This document shows, piece by piece, positions 50,611 through 58,686 of a DNA stretch of 64,000 nt (position 1 is the stretch's first letter; every line of letters begins with the position of its first letter). The stretch lies in assembly GCA_029239785.1 (NCBI GenBank), contig JARBUG010000007.1, positions 1-64,000 on the forward strand, in the 5' to 3' direction. The DNA comes from Symbiobacteriaceae bacterium. Lineage in GTDB: Bacteria; Bacillota; Sulfobacillia; Symbiobacteriales; Symbiobacteriaceae. A program made the translations under genes and the position numbers. The notes below the pieces were generated by a model that searched no databases, was not told where the DNA came from, and worked only from the letters and a program-made list of their open reading frames with translations.

Positions 50611-51039
50611 TCACCGACGGGCGTTCATGCCGGCGCCCAGGGTCGGCAGAACCAGGTACAAAACGCCTGCCATATACAGCGTGTGCGTCAGGCCTGCGGC
50701 AAGGTATGCCCACCACAGCCCGCCAAGGCCGTCGGCCGCGAGCATCGCCACCCCACCGGCGAGACCATGTCCGGCAAAGGTGAGCAGGCCCAGAAAGAGC
50801 GCATCGTTCTCCCCGCGCCGCAGGTCATACGCAAACTCCAGGGCGCCGAACAACACATGCACGAACAGCATGGGCACGCCCGGCACCGCCGCCGCAGCGG
50901 CCAATTTAAGCGCCTCTTCCCACCAGGGCACCACGGTCAAGGCGGCCCGGGCGCCCCGGGCCCGGTACAGGGCACGATTGCCCAGGTACGCCGCAGCGGC
51001 GGCGCCCAGGCTTACAGCGAACAGCAAGAGTAACGTCAT
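50611..51039 (-). CDS. Small membrane protein, possible PrsW-type protease
   Basis: A 142-residue protein, almost entirely hydrophobic with about four or five helices. Polar residues are spaced as in PrsW-family membrane proteases: WWEEALKL, VLFGALEFAYD, FAGHGLAGG and THTLYMAG. These give an EExxK pair, a later Glu and two His within helices. This assignment is tentative, because the protein is shorter than PrsW. The ATG at 51039 is chosen; a TTG 18 bp earlier is possible. It is followed by the mfd promoter region. Confidence 0.55.
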   Translation of the reverse strand: MTLLLLFAVSLGAAAAAYLGNRALYRARGARAALTVVPWWEEALKLAAAAAVPGVPMLFVHVLFGALEFAYDLRRGENDALFLGLLTFAGHGLAGGVAMLAADGLGGLWWAYLAAGLTHTLYMAGVLYLVLPTLGAGMNARR

Positions 51040-51071
51040 GGGAAAAAGTCTTCCCAAGAATCGCGCCCATG

Positions 51072-51509
51072 TTACCGTTTCGGCAGCAAGATTCGGCTGG
51101 CGCCCAGCGCCACCACCAGCCCCGTCACCGCCCGAATGGAAACCAGCAGCAGCCCGTTGGCTCCCGCTGCGCTGAAGAGAATTGTCTCCTCGATCACCGC
51201 ATGACAGATGCCCAGGAAGACGCAGGTTACGGTCAGCTCGGCGCGGGTCAGCTTACCTTCCTCACCAACCTGGAGAATCACGCCGGCCCCATAAGTCAAG
51301 CCAATGGCCATGCCCGCCACCATGGGCAGACCGGCATCGCCGGGCAGGCGAAGGGGTGCAAGCAGCGGGCGCATCCAGCCAGCCATTTTGGCCAGCCAGC
51401 CTGTGTCCTTCAGCACCTGGATCGCAATCATGAGCGGCACCAGCCACCAGAGCGCGGCGATCTTCAAGACACCGGTCACAAATCCGTCCCAGATCCATTC
51501 CAAGATCAT
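51072..51509 (-). CDS. Small Gate-domain membrane protein (SpmB/nucleoside-recognition type)
   Basis: A 145-residue membrane protein of the nucleoside recognition (Gate) family. LWWLVPLMIAIQVLKDTGWLAK, then GMAIGLTYGAGVI and CHAVIEETILF. Only one Gate-like unit is present. It pairs with the related gene at 51523, 13 bp upstream, resembling the two-gene spmA-spmB arrangement linked to spore core dehydration. Orthology to SpmB is not certain. Confidence 0.7.
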   Translation of the reverse strand: MILEWIWDGFVTGVLKIAALWWLVPLMIAIQVLKDTGWLAKMAGWMRPLLAPLRLPGDAGLPMVAGMAIGLTYGAGVILQVGEEGKLTRAELTVTCVFLGICHAVIEETILFSAAGANGLLLVSIRAVTGLVVALGASRILLPKR

Positions 51510-51522
51510 GATCCGCCCTCCT

Positions 51523-51945
51523 TTATGGCAGCAGCCAGTTCAGCAGCGCCGCGACGACCACCATGGACACGAGCCGGGTCCATAACACCCAACCGGCCCG
51601 GGCGCCGGCCTTGGCCACAATCGCCGTCTCGGAAACCGCCGCGTGGCAAATCATCATCATGGCCGACAGAATCGTAATCTGCTTGGCGGTCAGCGACAGT
51701 GCCATCATGGTGGCGAGCCCCGCGAAAATACTCATAAAGTTGGCTGAAACAAGCACGAGGGCTGCCTCTCCGGGCAGCCCGATCAGCGCCATGGCAGGGC
51801 CCAACGCCTGGCTCAGGTAGGGCAGCGCCCCGGCCTTGTCGAGCACGTTCACCACCACCATCGCCGGAATCATCACTTTTGACATTTCCCACAGGACTTT
51901 GAGCCCGGCCCGGGTCCCCTTGGTAATAGAAGCGGTTAGCTGCAT
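51523..51945 (-). CDS. Small Gate-domain membrane protein (SpmA/nucleoside-recognition type)
   Basis: A 140-residue membrane protein with TRAGLKVLWEMSKVMIPAMV at the start, SANFMSIFAGLATMMA in the middle and MMMICHAAVSETAIVAKAG near the end. It shares the CHA..E signature with the following gene, indicating two halves of one membrane unit. It follows pth by 30 bp. The transported molecule is unknown; a role in spores is suggested only by similarity to SpmA/SpmB and the neighbours. Confidence 0.7.
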   Translation of the reverse strand: MQLTASITKGTRAGLKVLWEMSKVMIPAMVVVNVLDKAGALPYLSQALGPAMALIGLPGEAALVLVSANFMSIFAGLATMMALSLTAKQITILSAMMMICHAAVSETAIVAKAGARAGWVLWTRLVSMVVVAALLNWLLP

Positions 51946-51975
51946 AGAGGGGTCCCTCTCTTTACGGTTTTTGCT

Positions 51976-52545
51976 TTACCCGTTGAACTTGGTCCCGGCC
52001 TTCACGGCGCCCTCGGTCAAAAAGGCCTCAATCGCCTCCACCGCCCGGGGAATCACCTGGGCGACGGTCGCTGCATCATCCGCCCCGAAGGGGGCCAGCA
52101 CCCAGTCGGGCACCTCCCACCCGGGCAGCGGGCGGCCAATGCCAATCCGCAGCCGCGCAAAATCCTGCGACCCCAGTTCCTGAATCGTCGACTTCATCCC
52201 GTTGTGCCCGCCGGCACTGCCCTTCTCCCGAATCCGCAGCTTCCCCGGCGGCAGGTCCAACTCGTCGTACACGACAAACAAATCGGATGGCGCGATTTTG
52301 TAAAAGTGAACGGCAGGGGCAATCGATCTGCCGCTCAGGTTCATAAACGTCAGGGGCTTGAGCAGAATCACCTTCTCGGCGGCGCTGCCCCAGCGCATCT
52401 CGCCATAGACGCCGTGAAACCCGCTCTTTTCGATGACCACGCCATGCTTGCGGGCAAAGGCATCCAGGGCCATCCAGCCCACATTATGACGGGTCGCGGC
52501 ATACTTCGCCCCCGGATTCCCCAGACCCACAATCAACTTCGGCAT
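51976..52545 (-). CDS. pth: Peptidyl-tRNA hydrolase
   Basis: A 189-residue enzyme that frees tRNA from prematurely released peptides. LIVGLGNPGAKYAATRHNVG carries Asn10 and the catalytic His20. FMNLSGRSI, YDELDLPPGKLRIREKGSAG and GHNGMKSTI complete the active site. GAGG lies 8 bp before the ATG. The ctc-pth order is conserved in Firmicutes. Confidence 0.96.
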   Translation of the reverse strand: MPKLIVGLGNPGAKYAATRHNVGWMALDAFARKHGVVIEKSGFHGVYGEMRWGSAAEKVILLKPLTFMNLSGRSIAPAVHFYKIAPSDLFVVYDELDLPPGKLRIREKGSAGGHNGMKSTIQELGSQDFARLRIGIGRPLPGWEVPDWVLAPFGADDAATVAQVIPRAVEAIEAFLTEGAVKAGTKFNG

Positions 52546-52595
52546 GGCTATATCCTCAACTCCGGCAAGGTAATGCTAAATCCCTACGGACTAGG

Positions 52596-52624
52596 ATATT
52601 ACACGAATCCACCGACCGTATCAA
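52596..52624 (-). promoter_or_regulatory. Possible sigma-A promoter of pth
   Basis: On the minus strand TTGATA (52624-52619), 17-bp spacer, TAATAT (52601-52596), right after the ctc terminator. Confidence 0.5.
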
Positions 52625-52625
52625 T

Positions 52626-52662
52626 TGGAAAGGCTCCCGCCCGAAGGATTCGAGCGGGAGCC
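52626..52662 (-). terminator. Terminator after ctc
   Basis: Perfect 9-bp stem (GGCTCCCGC 52632-52640 with GCGGGAGCC 52654-52662), 10 bp after the ctc stop. A short TTTCC tail follows on the minus strand. Confidence 0.7.
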
Positions 52663-52672
52663 AAGTTATGAG

Positions 52673-53266
52673 TTAACCCCCGGCAGTCGTCACATCAGCA
52701 GCCACTTCGCCGGGAACCATCGTCACCAGCGGCACATCGATGTTCAGCACAACAGCGTCAGGGTTCGACATCACCCGTACGCCGCCCGGCACACTCAGGT
52801 CCGCCACACTAATGTGGTCACCCTCGGTCCGGCTCGCGAGGTCCACGGTCAGGGCCGCCGGAATATGATCCGGTTCGCACTCCACTTCGACCTCGTTCAG
52901 TTGATGCGTCATGATCAGACCCCGCTTGGTCACCGAGTCCTCCCCATAGAACCGCACCGGCACCCGCACCCGGACCTTCCGGCCCTTGGCGGGCTCCATG
53001 AAGTCCACGTGCACGAGGTCCTGGAACTTGTGATCGAGCTGGAGTTCCTTGATCAGCACCGTATGCGTCTGGCCCAGGCCCTCGAGCCGAATCAACTGAT
53101 TCCGGGCGCCCGTCTTCAGGGCGTCCCGCAAAGCCACGCCAGGCACCATAATCGGGGTGGATTCCACGCCCTTGCCGTAAATCACGGCGGGCACATACCC
53201 CCGCCGGCGGGCATCATTCCGGGCGCTCTTCGTCAGCCCCCGGGGTTCGCATGAGAGTGTTACCAA
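52673..53266 (-). CDS. ctc: Ribosomal protein L25/general stress protein Ctc
   Basis: A 197-residue L25 of the long TL5/Ctc type, which binds 5S rRNA. The N-terminal domain starts LVTLSCEPRGLTKSARNDAR and includes PAVIYGKG. The C-terminal beta domain includes LNEVEVECEPDHIPAALTVDL and ends VPLVTMVPGEV. The TTG at 53266 is chosen because it gives the family N-terminus and AAGGAGG lies 11 bp upstream. The upstream hairpin GGCCCGC/GCGGGCC (53287-53307) lies close to this ribosome binding site. Confidence 0.92.
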   Translation of the reverse strand: MVTLSCEPRGLTKSARNDARRRGYVPAVIYGKGVESTPIMVPGVALRDALKTGARNQLIRLEGLGQTHTVLIKELQLDHKFQDLVHVDFMEPAKGRKVRVRVPVRFYGEDSVTKRGLIMTHQLNEVEVECEPDHIPAALTVDLASRTEGDHISVADLSVPGGVRVMSNPDAVVLNIDVPLVTMVPGEVAADVTTAGG

Positions 53267-53358
53267 CGCAAACCGGACCTCCTTGGCGGCCCGCCCTGAT
53301 CGCGGGCCTTTGCCTTCAGTCTGCCCGGAATGCAGGCAAAATAGTCCAGGAATTAGCA

Positions 53359-53386
53359 AGGGGAGGTGGCGCAATGCCCCTCCCCT
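53359..53386 (-). terminator. Hairpin after prs
   Basis: Stem AGGGGAGG/CCTCCCCT (53359-53366 with 53379-53386) extended by GGC/GCC. There is no strong T-tract on the minus strand. It could be a weak terminator or attenuator between prs and ctc. Confidence 0.4.
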
Positions 53387-53396
53387 GTGGATTCAA

Positions 53397-54374
53397 TTAG
53401 TCCTCGCTCGGCAGCTTGGTGTCTTCATCGAAAATCTTGGAGACGCTCAGATCCTCATGAATGCGGATCATCGCCTTCGCCATGACCGACGCCACCGAAA
53501 CGACCTTCAGCCGATCGCCCAGCAGTTCCTTCTTCACAGGAATCGTATCCGTCACGACGATCTCCTTGAACGGGCTCTCAGCCAGCCGCTCGTAGGCGGC
53601 CCCGCTGAAGACCGGGTGCGTGCAGGCGGCGTACACTTCGGTCGCACCAAACTTCAGCAGTGCGTTGGCGCCCTGCACAATGGTGCCGGCAGTGTCGATC
53701 AGGTCATCGATCATGATCGCCTGCTTGCCCTGCACGTGACCGATGATATTCATAACCTCAACGGCGTTGGGCTCGGGCCGGCGCTTATCAATAATGGCAA
53801 GGCCTACGCCAAGGCGTTCAGCCAGGTCACGGGCCCGGGGCACACCACCGCTATCCGGCGAGACGACGACCGCGTTGGACAGATCCTTCTTCTTGAAGTA
53901 CTCCGCCAGAATCGGGCCGGCGTTCAAATGATCGACCGGCGTATCAAAGAACCCCTGAATCTGCGCCGCATGCAGGTCGATCGTCAGCAGCCGACGGAAA
54001 CCGGCCGTGGTGATCAGGTTCGCCACCAACTTGGCCGTAATCGGCTCACGGCCGCGCGACTTGCGGTCCTGGCGGGCGTACATGTAATGCGGAACCACTG
54101 CCGTAATCCGGCGGGCGCTGGCACGGCGCAGTGCGTCGCCGATGATCAGCAGTTCCATCAGGTTCTCGTTCACCGGATCAACGCCTGACTGCAGAACATA
54201 GCAGTCAGCGCCGCGAACGCTCTCGTTAATGTCCACCCGAATTTCGCCGTTGGAGAACCGAGACACGTTCATGTCGCCGAGGCTGATTCCCATGTGCTCT
54301 ACGATGGCCTTGGCGAGGGGAAGGTTCGACCTGCCCGAGAAGATCTTTAACTTACGGTCCGGATAGGGTACCAC
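53397..54374 (-). CDS. prs: Ribose-phosphate pyrophosphokinase
   Basis: A 325-residue enzyme that makes PRPP from ribose 5-phosphate and [59 protein letters not shown] and the PRPP loop [13 protein letters not shown] (about 220-232) are all intact. GTG start with GGGGAGGG 8 bp upstream, 15 bp after glmU. PRPP feeds nucleotide synthesis and is the ligand of PurR encoded nearby. Confidence 0.96.
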   Translation of the reverse strand: MVPYPDRKLKIFSGRSNLPLAKAIVEHMGISLGDMNVSRFSNGEIRVDINESVRGADCYVLQSGVDPVNENLMELLIIGDALRRASARRITAVVPHYMYARQDRKSRGREPITAKLVANLITTAGFRRLLTIDLHAAQIQGFFDTPVDHLNAGPILAEYFKKKDLSNAVVVSPDSGGVPRARDLAERLGVGLAIIDKRRPEPNAVEVMNIIGHVQGKQAIMIDDLIDTAGTIVQGANALLKFGATEVYAACTHPVFSGAAYERLAESPFKEIVVTDTIPVKKELLGDRLKVVSVASVMAKAMIRIHEDLSVSKIFDEDTKLPSED

Positions 54375-54389
54375 TTGACGAGCCCTCCC

Positions 54390-55802
54390 CTACTTGCTCT
54401 GCTGCTGCTGCGCTTTGCGGGCCCGATACTTCTCCCGGAGGGCAGCGGCGCCGCCTTCCTTCACGACCGGCTGCGCCCGCTCTAACGCCAGGGCGTCGGC
54501 GGGAACACTCAGGGTCATGGTAGACCCAGCTGCGACCAGTGCGCCATCGCCGACCGTGATCGGGGCAACCAAATTCACATTGGTGCCAACAAAAGCCTGC
54601 TTACCAATCTCGGTGCGGAACTTCTCGATGCCGTTATAGTTAGCGGTAATAACGCCCGCCCCAATGTTGGCCTTTTCGCCAATCACAACATCGCCCAGGT
54701 AAGAATGATGGTGGCACTTTACGCCGCGGCCCACTTTGGCCTTCTTCATTTCGGCATAGTTACCCACCTCAACATCGCCCTCAAGCTCACAGCCCGGGCG
54801 GAGGTGAGCCATCGGCCCGATGCGGCAGCCAGCACCCACGTATGACTCTTCCACTACCGACTGTTCGACGCGAACGTTGTCGGCAATGTGAGACGCAACA
54901 ATCGTGGAACTGGGGCCGATCTTACAATCAGCACCAATCACCGTCTTGCCCTGCAAGAAGGTGAACGGCCAGATCACGGTGTCCTGTCCGATCTCGACTT
55001 CGTCGTCGATAAAGGTCGACTTCGGATCGATAATGGTGACGCCGTTTAGCATGTGCCGCTCCAAAATGGCGCGCCGGAACCGCTCTTCCGCCTCGGCCAG
55101 GGCAATCCGGTCGTTGGGTCCGGTCGCCTCGTACTCGGTCGCCTCCATGGCGACCTCCACAATCTTGCCCTGTTCGAGCAGAATGGAGAACGCCCGCGGC
55201 AGATAGTACTCCTTTTGGGCGTTGTTGTTGTCAATCTGACGCAGGACATCGGTCAGACCCTCGCGCTGGAAAATGACCATGCCTGGCCAAATCTCGCGAA
55301 GCTGCTTCTGTTCAGGGGTTGCGTCCTTCTCTTCGACAATCTGCTGGAACCGGCCCGTAGCAGGGTCGCGCACAATGCGGCCCAGCCCAAAGGGGTTGGT
55401 GACCTCGGCTGTCAACAACGTGGCTGCTGCACCAGACTCGATATGGCGCTTCATCAGGCGCTCGATCACCGACGGCCCCAGGAACGGGTTATCGCCGAAC
55501 ATGACGAGCACATGTCCACCCTGATGCGCGTCAATAAACGGAGCTGCCTGGAGCACGGCATGGCCGGTGCCCAGTTGTTCCGCCTGGACCACGTACTTCA
55601 CGCGGTCACCCAGATACTCCCGGAGGCGCTCCTGCTGATACCCAACCACGGCGACGACATCGTCAAAGCCTAGTTTGTTGGCGCTGTCGACCACATGGCC
55701 AATCATGGGCTTACCAGCAATCGGGTGCATGATCTTGATCAGCTTGGACTTCATGCGGGTGCCCTTGCCGGCAGCCAGGACGACCACGGTTACATGCGAC
55801 AT
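54390..55802 (-). CDS. glmU: Bifunctional UDP-GlcNAc pyrophosphorylase/glucosamine-1-P acetyltransferase
   Basis: A 470-residue two-domain enzyme. The N-terminal uridyltransferase has LAAGKGTRMKS (9-19), EQLGTGHAVLQA and LVMFGDNPFL. The C-terminal left-handed beta helix of hexapeptide repeats includes YAEMKKAKVGRGVKCHHHSY and NIGAGVITANYNG. It supplies UDP-GlcNAc for peptidoglycan and probably for the glycosyltransferases in this window. CAGGAGGG precedes the ATG; it has its own promoter. Confidence 0.96.
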   Translation of the reverse strand: MSHVTVVVLAAGKGTRMKSKLIKIMHPIAGKPMIGHVVDSANKLGFDDVVAVVGYQQERLREYLGDRVKYVVQAEQLGTGHAVLQAAPFIDAHQGGHVLVMFGDNPFLGPSVIERLMKRHIESGAAATLLTAEVTNPFGLGRIVRDPATGRFQQIVEEKDATPEQKQLREIWPGMVIFQREGLTDVLRQIDNNNAQKEYYLPRAFSILLEQGKIVEVAMEATEYEATGPNDRIALAEAEERFRRAILERHMLNGVTIIDPKSTFIDDEVEIGQDTVIWPFTFLQGKTVIGADCKIGPSSTIVASHIADNVRVEQSVVEESYVGAGCRIGPMAHLRPGCELEGDVEVGNYAEMKKAKVGRGVKCHHHSYLGDVVIGEKANIGAGVITANYNGIEKFRTEIGKQAFVGTNVNLVAPITVGDGALVAAGSTMTLSVPADALALERAQPVVKEGGAAALREKYRARKAQQQQSK

Positions 55803-55832
55803 GGAAATCCCTCCTGGGCTTAGTCCGCAGAC

Positions 55833-55860
55833 ATTATACCACAGGCGTTAAGGTTGACAA
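55833..55860 (-). promoter_or_regulatory. Sigma-A promoter of glmU-prs
   Basis: On the minus strand TTGTCA (55860-55855), 16-bp spacer, TATAAT (55838-55833), between the spoVG terminator and the glmU start. Confidence 0.75.
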
Positions 55861-55892
55861 AGGAAAATGCCCCAGGCGAATTGCCCGGGGCA
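55861..55892 (-). terminator. Terminator after spoVG
   Basis: A 10-bp stem (55868-55877 with 55883-55892, one G-U pair on the transcript) followed on the minus strand by ATTTTCC. It lies 15 bp after spoVG. Confidence 0.8.
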
Positions 55893-55907
55893 CTGGTTTT
55901 GGACGAA

Positions 55908-56189
55908 CTAGGCCGAAACGGTCTCCTTGGCTTCCGCCTCACGGTAGGCTTCCAGGACAGCCTTTTGCACCATTTCGCGCGCTGCGGCTGTAATGGGGTG
56001 GGCCACGTCCTTGAATTCGCCCTGAGCCGTCTTGCGGCGTGGCATGGCAACAAACAGGCCGTTGGCACCCTCCACCACCCGTAGCTCGTGCACGACGAAC
56101 TGCTCGTCGAACACTACGGACACCAGGGCCTTCAACTTCTGCTCGCTCGGATTGGTGATCTTGTGGATACGTACGTCGGAAATCTGCAT
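55908..56189 (-). CDS. spoVG: Septation/sporulation regulator SpoVG
   Basis: A 93-residue regulator (RNA- and DNA-binding in several Firmicutes). MQISDVRIHKITNPSEQKLK, VVFDEQFVVHELRVVEG and NGLFVAMPRRKT are the SpoVG core. The ATG at 56189 has GAGGAGG 9 bp upstream; an ATG seven codons earlier would add residues not found in the family. A strong sigma-H promoter lies directly upstream and a terminator follows, so it is a single-gene unit. Confidence 0.96.
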   Translation of the reverse strand: MQISDVRIHKITNPSEQKLKALVSVVFDEQFVVHELRVVEGANGLFVAMPRRKTAQGEFKDVAHPITAAAREMVQKAVLEAYREAEAKETVSA

Positions 56190-56225
56190 GTCAGGAAACC
56201 TCCTCATCAAGTCTGTGATAAGGAG

Positions 56226-56253
56226 ATTCCATTTTCTTCCAGTATTTTCCTGC
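56226..56253 (-). promoter_or_regulatory. Sigma-H promoter of spoVG
   Basis: On the minus strand GCAGGAAAA (56253-56245), 12-bp spacer, ATGGAAT (56232-56226). Both elements fit the sigma-H consensus RnAGGAwww and RnnGAAT exactly, about 37 bp ahead of the ATG. spoVG is a classic sigma-H gene in Bacillus. Confidence 0.75.
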
Positions 56254-56318
56254 CAGGAGAAACCAAAATTTGTGTTTTTGTTCGCCCGATGTTCGGGCGG
56301 CGAAAGTAGCGCCTGCCG

Positions 56319-56537
56319 TTACTCCTGCGCTTCACGCGCCTGGCCTTCAACCAGCGTCAGACCGAACAGCGCCGCCCCGCCACCGATCAGCGTCAGCACA
56401 ATCACCGTCAGCGGTATGTGAAGCCACCACGACAAGTGTTCGTGCTGCAGCACCTCCATGGCCCATACCGCCAACAACGACACAACCAGCCCAAGGCCAC
56501 CCACGCCCCGGAACCACCACGCCGGCCGGTTCACCAT
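56319..56537 (-). CDS. Small two-helix membrane protein, 72 aa
   Basis: Two hydrophobic segments (GLGLVVSLLAVWAMEVL and IPLTVIVLTLIGGGAALFGL) are separated by a short polar, His-containing loop (QHEHLSWW). An acidic tail follows. No family recognised. It lies 20 bp downstream of the threonine dehydratase gene and is probably co-transcribed with it. Confidence 0.6.
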   Translation of the reverse strand: MVNRPAWWFRGVGGLGLVVSLLAVWAMEVLQHEHLSWWLHIPLTVIVLTLIGGGAALFGLTLVEGQAREAQE

Positions 56538-56557
56538 GCTCAGCCCTCCCCAAAGTC

Positions 56558-57790
56558 CTACCAGTCGTTCGGGCGGAACGGCGGGATCACCTGCACATGG
56601 TAGCCCTCCCGCTTCAGCACCGCCAAAATCAGCTCGACATGCCGGGCGTCACGCGTCTCCAGCGACAGGTCGATTTCGACCTCGCCAACCGTGACCTTAT
56701 CCAGCCAGCGCTCATGGTGGACATCAATCACGTTGGCGCCGGCCTCCGCAATCATGGCCAACAGCCGCTGCAGTCCGCCCGGCCGGTCCGGCACAAAGGT
56801 ACTCAGCCGCACATACCGACCCGCCTTTACAAGGCCCCGCTCGATCATGCGCGAGAGCACATTTGCATCAATGTTGCCGCCCGACAGCACAACGCAGACC
56901 GGCCCCTTCACCTGCGTCGCCTTGCCGCCCAACAGGGCCGCCAGCCCCACAGCGCCGGCCCCTTCCACCATCAACTTCGCCCGCTCCAGCAGTACCAGAA
57001 TTGACTCGGCAATCTCCTCTTCGTCCACGAGCACGATTTCGTCCACGTACTGCTGAATCAGGTCCCAGTTCAGCTTGCCGGGCCGCTTAATGGCAATGCC
57101 GTCGGCAATCGTGCGAACGGAGTCGGTATAGACAAGGTCACCCTTGTGCTTGCTCAAATATAATGCCGGGGCGCCCGAAGCCTGCACCCCAATAATCCGT
57201 ATGTCCGGCTTCAGCGACTTCAACGTGAGCGCAACACCCGCCACCAGTCCGCCACCACCGACCGGTACGAACACGGTCTCCACATCCGGCAGATCATCCA
57301 TGATCTCCAGCCCGATTGTCCCCTGGCCGGCAATCGTATAGGGGTCGTCAAACCCGTGGATGAACGTGTAGCCATGTGCCTGCTGGAGTTCAACTGCCTT
57401 CTGGTAGGCATCGTCGTAGCCCTGGCCGTGCAGCACCACTTTGGCCCCATAGTTCTCGGTCTGCGTCACCTTCGTGATGGGCGCCCCTTCAGGCATGCAA
57501 ATGGTCGCCGCAATGCCAAGCGCCTGGGCCGCCATCGCCACCCCCTGGGCGTGGTTCCCTGCTGACGCCGCGATCACCCCTCGCGCCTTCTCCTCACTGC
57601 TTAGCGACGAGATCTTGTAAAAGGCCCCGCGCACCTTGAACGAACCCGCACGCTGCAGATTCTCTGCCTTCAGATAGACGGGCAGGCCTGTCTGCATGCT
57701 CAGGTTGTACGAATGGTACAGCGGGGTCGGACGAACATGGCCGGAAATCGCTTGCTGGGCGTCCCGCACCGACTGAATGGTCACCGTCAA
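56558..57790 (-). CDS. ilvA: Threonine ammonia-lyase with C-terminal ACT domain
   Basis: A 410-residue PLP enzyme converting threonine to 2-oxobutyrate for isoleucine synthesis or threonine breakdown. The PLP lysine is Lys52 in QRAGSFKVRGA; ASAGNHAQGVA and VGGGGLVAG bind the cofactor. From about residue 325 a single ACT domain (STFVPDRPGGLQRLLAMIA) follows, as in the short IlvA/TdcB class. The TTG at 57790 has AGGAG about 10 bp upstream. Placement between purR and spoVG replaces the yabJ gene of Bacillus. YabJ/RidA removes the reactive product of this enzyme, so the swap is notable. Confidence 0.9.
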   Translation of the reverse strand: MTVTIQSVRDAQQAISGHVRPTPLYHSYNLSMQTGLPVYLKAENLQRAGSFKVRGAFYKISSLSSEEKARGVIAASAGNHAQGVAMAAQALGIAATICMPEGAPITKVTQTENYGAKVVLHGQGYDDAYQKAVELQQAHGYTFIHGFDDPYTIAGQGTIGLEIMDDLPDVETVFVPVGGGGLVAGVALTLKSLKPDIRIIGVQASGAPALYLSKHKGDLVYTDSVRTIADGIAIKRPGKLNWDLIQQYVDEIVLVDEEEIAESILVLLERAKLMVEGAGAVGLAALLGGKATQVKGPVCVVLSGGNIDANVLSRMIERGLVKAGRYVRLSTFVPDRPGGLQRLLAMIAEAGANVIDVHHERWLDKVTVGEVEIDLSLETRDARHVELILAVLKREGYHVQVIPPFRPNDW

Positions 57791-57813
57791 CCGCTCTTCA
57801 CTCCTCTTTCTCT

Positions 57814-58632
57814 CTACTGGGCCGGCTGAATTTTGACGACGCGTTCCTCCTCATCCACATCGAGGAGCGTCAGCAGGGTTGTGTACTCCTCCACCTGCTT
57901 CTTCTGGGGCTCTGCCGTGGTGACGAATATCCCCACACCCGCCACCGTCGCCCCCAATTCGGTCACCAGATCAACCATCGCCCGGGCTGTGGCCCCGGCC
58001 TTCATGAAATCATCAACAATCAGAACACGGCTCTCTCGCTGCAGCGCCCGCGAACCAACGGTCATCGTATTGATGCGGCGGGTTGAACCAGAAATGTAGT
58101 GGATGGAGAATGACGGCCCCTCCGTCACCCGTCCTTCGCGCCGTGCCACCACCATGGGTACACCCAGTGCCCTGGCCACCATCAATGCCAGGGGAATGCC
58201 TTTCGTTTCCACCGTCAGGATTGCGTCTGGCTGGGCCGCGTGAAACCGGGCCGCCAGCATGCTGCCAATGCGGGCGCTCCACATCGGGTGGGTGATAATG
58301 TCGGTCATGTAGACAAAACCACCCGGCAGAATCCGCCCCGGGTCGCGCAACAGGCGGCATAGCTCGGCAAGGGTCTCCTGCACCTCGTTAGACGACGGAA
58401 ACGGCCAATACTGTACGCCCCCGATGGCCCCGGCCTGCGTACGCACCAGACCGGAACCCTCTGCCTCCAACGTCTCCTTGATCAGCGCCAGATCCTCGGA
58501 GATGGTCGACTTGGCCGCATCAAAGCGCTCCATGAAGTAGCTCAGCGGGATTGCCTCGCCGGGCCGCTCCACAAGAATTCGGGTCATGTGAACTAAACGC
58601 TGGCTGCGGTTGAGCTTGTGCCCCTCACTCAC
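57814..58632 (-). CDS. purR: Pur operon repressor PurR
   Basis: A 272-residue repressor. An N-terminal winged helix (LNRSQRLVHMTRILVERPGE... FDAAKSTISEDLALIK) precedes a phosphoribosyltransferase fold. That fold has the PRPP site VLIVDDFMKAGAT (203-215) and TVETKGIPLALMVARALG. PRPP releases it from purine gene promoters. The GTG start lies only 19 bp after a terminator stem, with GGGGGTG as ribosome binding site. Confidence 0.94.
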   Translation of the reverse strand: MSEGHKLNRSQRLVHMTRILVERPGEAIPLSYFMERFDAAKSTISEDLALIKETLEAEGSGLVRTQAGAIGGVQYWPFPSSNEVQETLAELCRLLRDPGRILPGGFVYMTDIITHPMWSARIGSMLAARFHAAQPDAILTVETKGIPLALMVARALGVPMVVARREGRVTEGPSFSIHYISGSTRRINTMTVGSRALQRESRVLIVDDFMKAGATARAMVDLVTELGATVAGVGIFVTTAEPQKKQVEEYTTLLTLLDVDEEERVVKIQPAQ

Positions 58633-58650
58633 TCTTGGACACCCCCGAAC

Positions 58651-58675
58651 AAAAACCCCGGCCAGAGGGCCGGGG
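58651..58675 (-). terminator. Terminator upstream of purR
   Basis: Perfect 8-bp stem CCCCGGCC/GGCCGGGG (58656-58663 with 58668-58675, 4-nt loop), followed on the minus strand by TTTTTG. It is 11 bp after the nucleotidyltransferase gene and 19 bp before the purR GTG. Confidence 0.85.
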
Positions 58676-58686
58676 CGAACGCGCTG

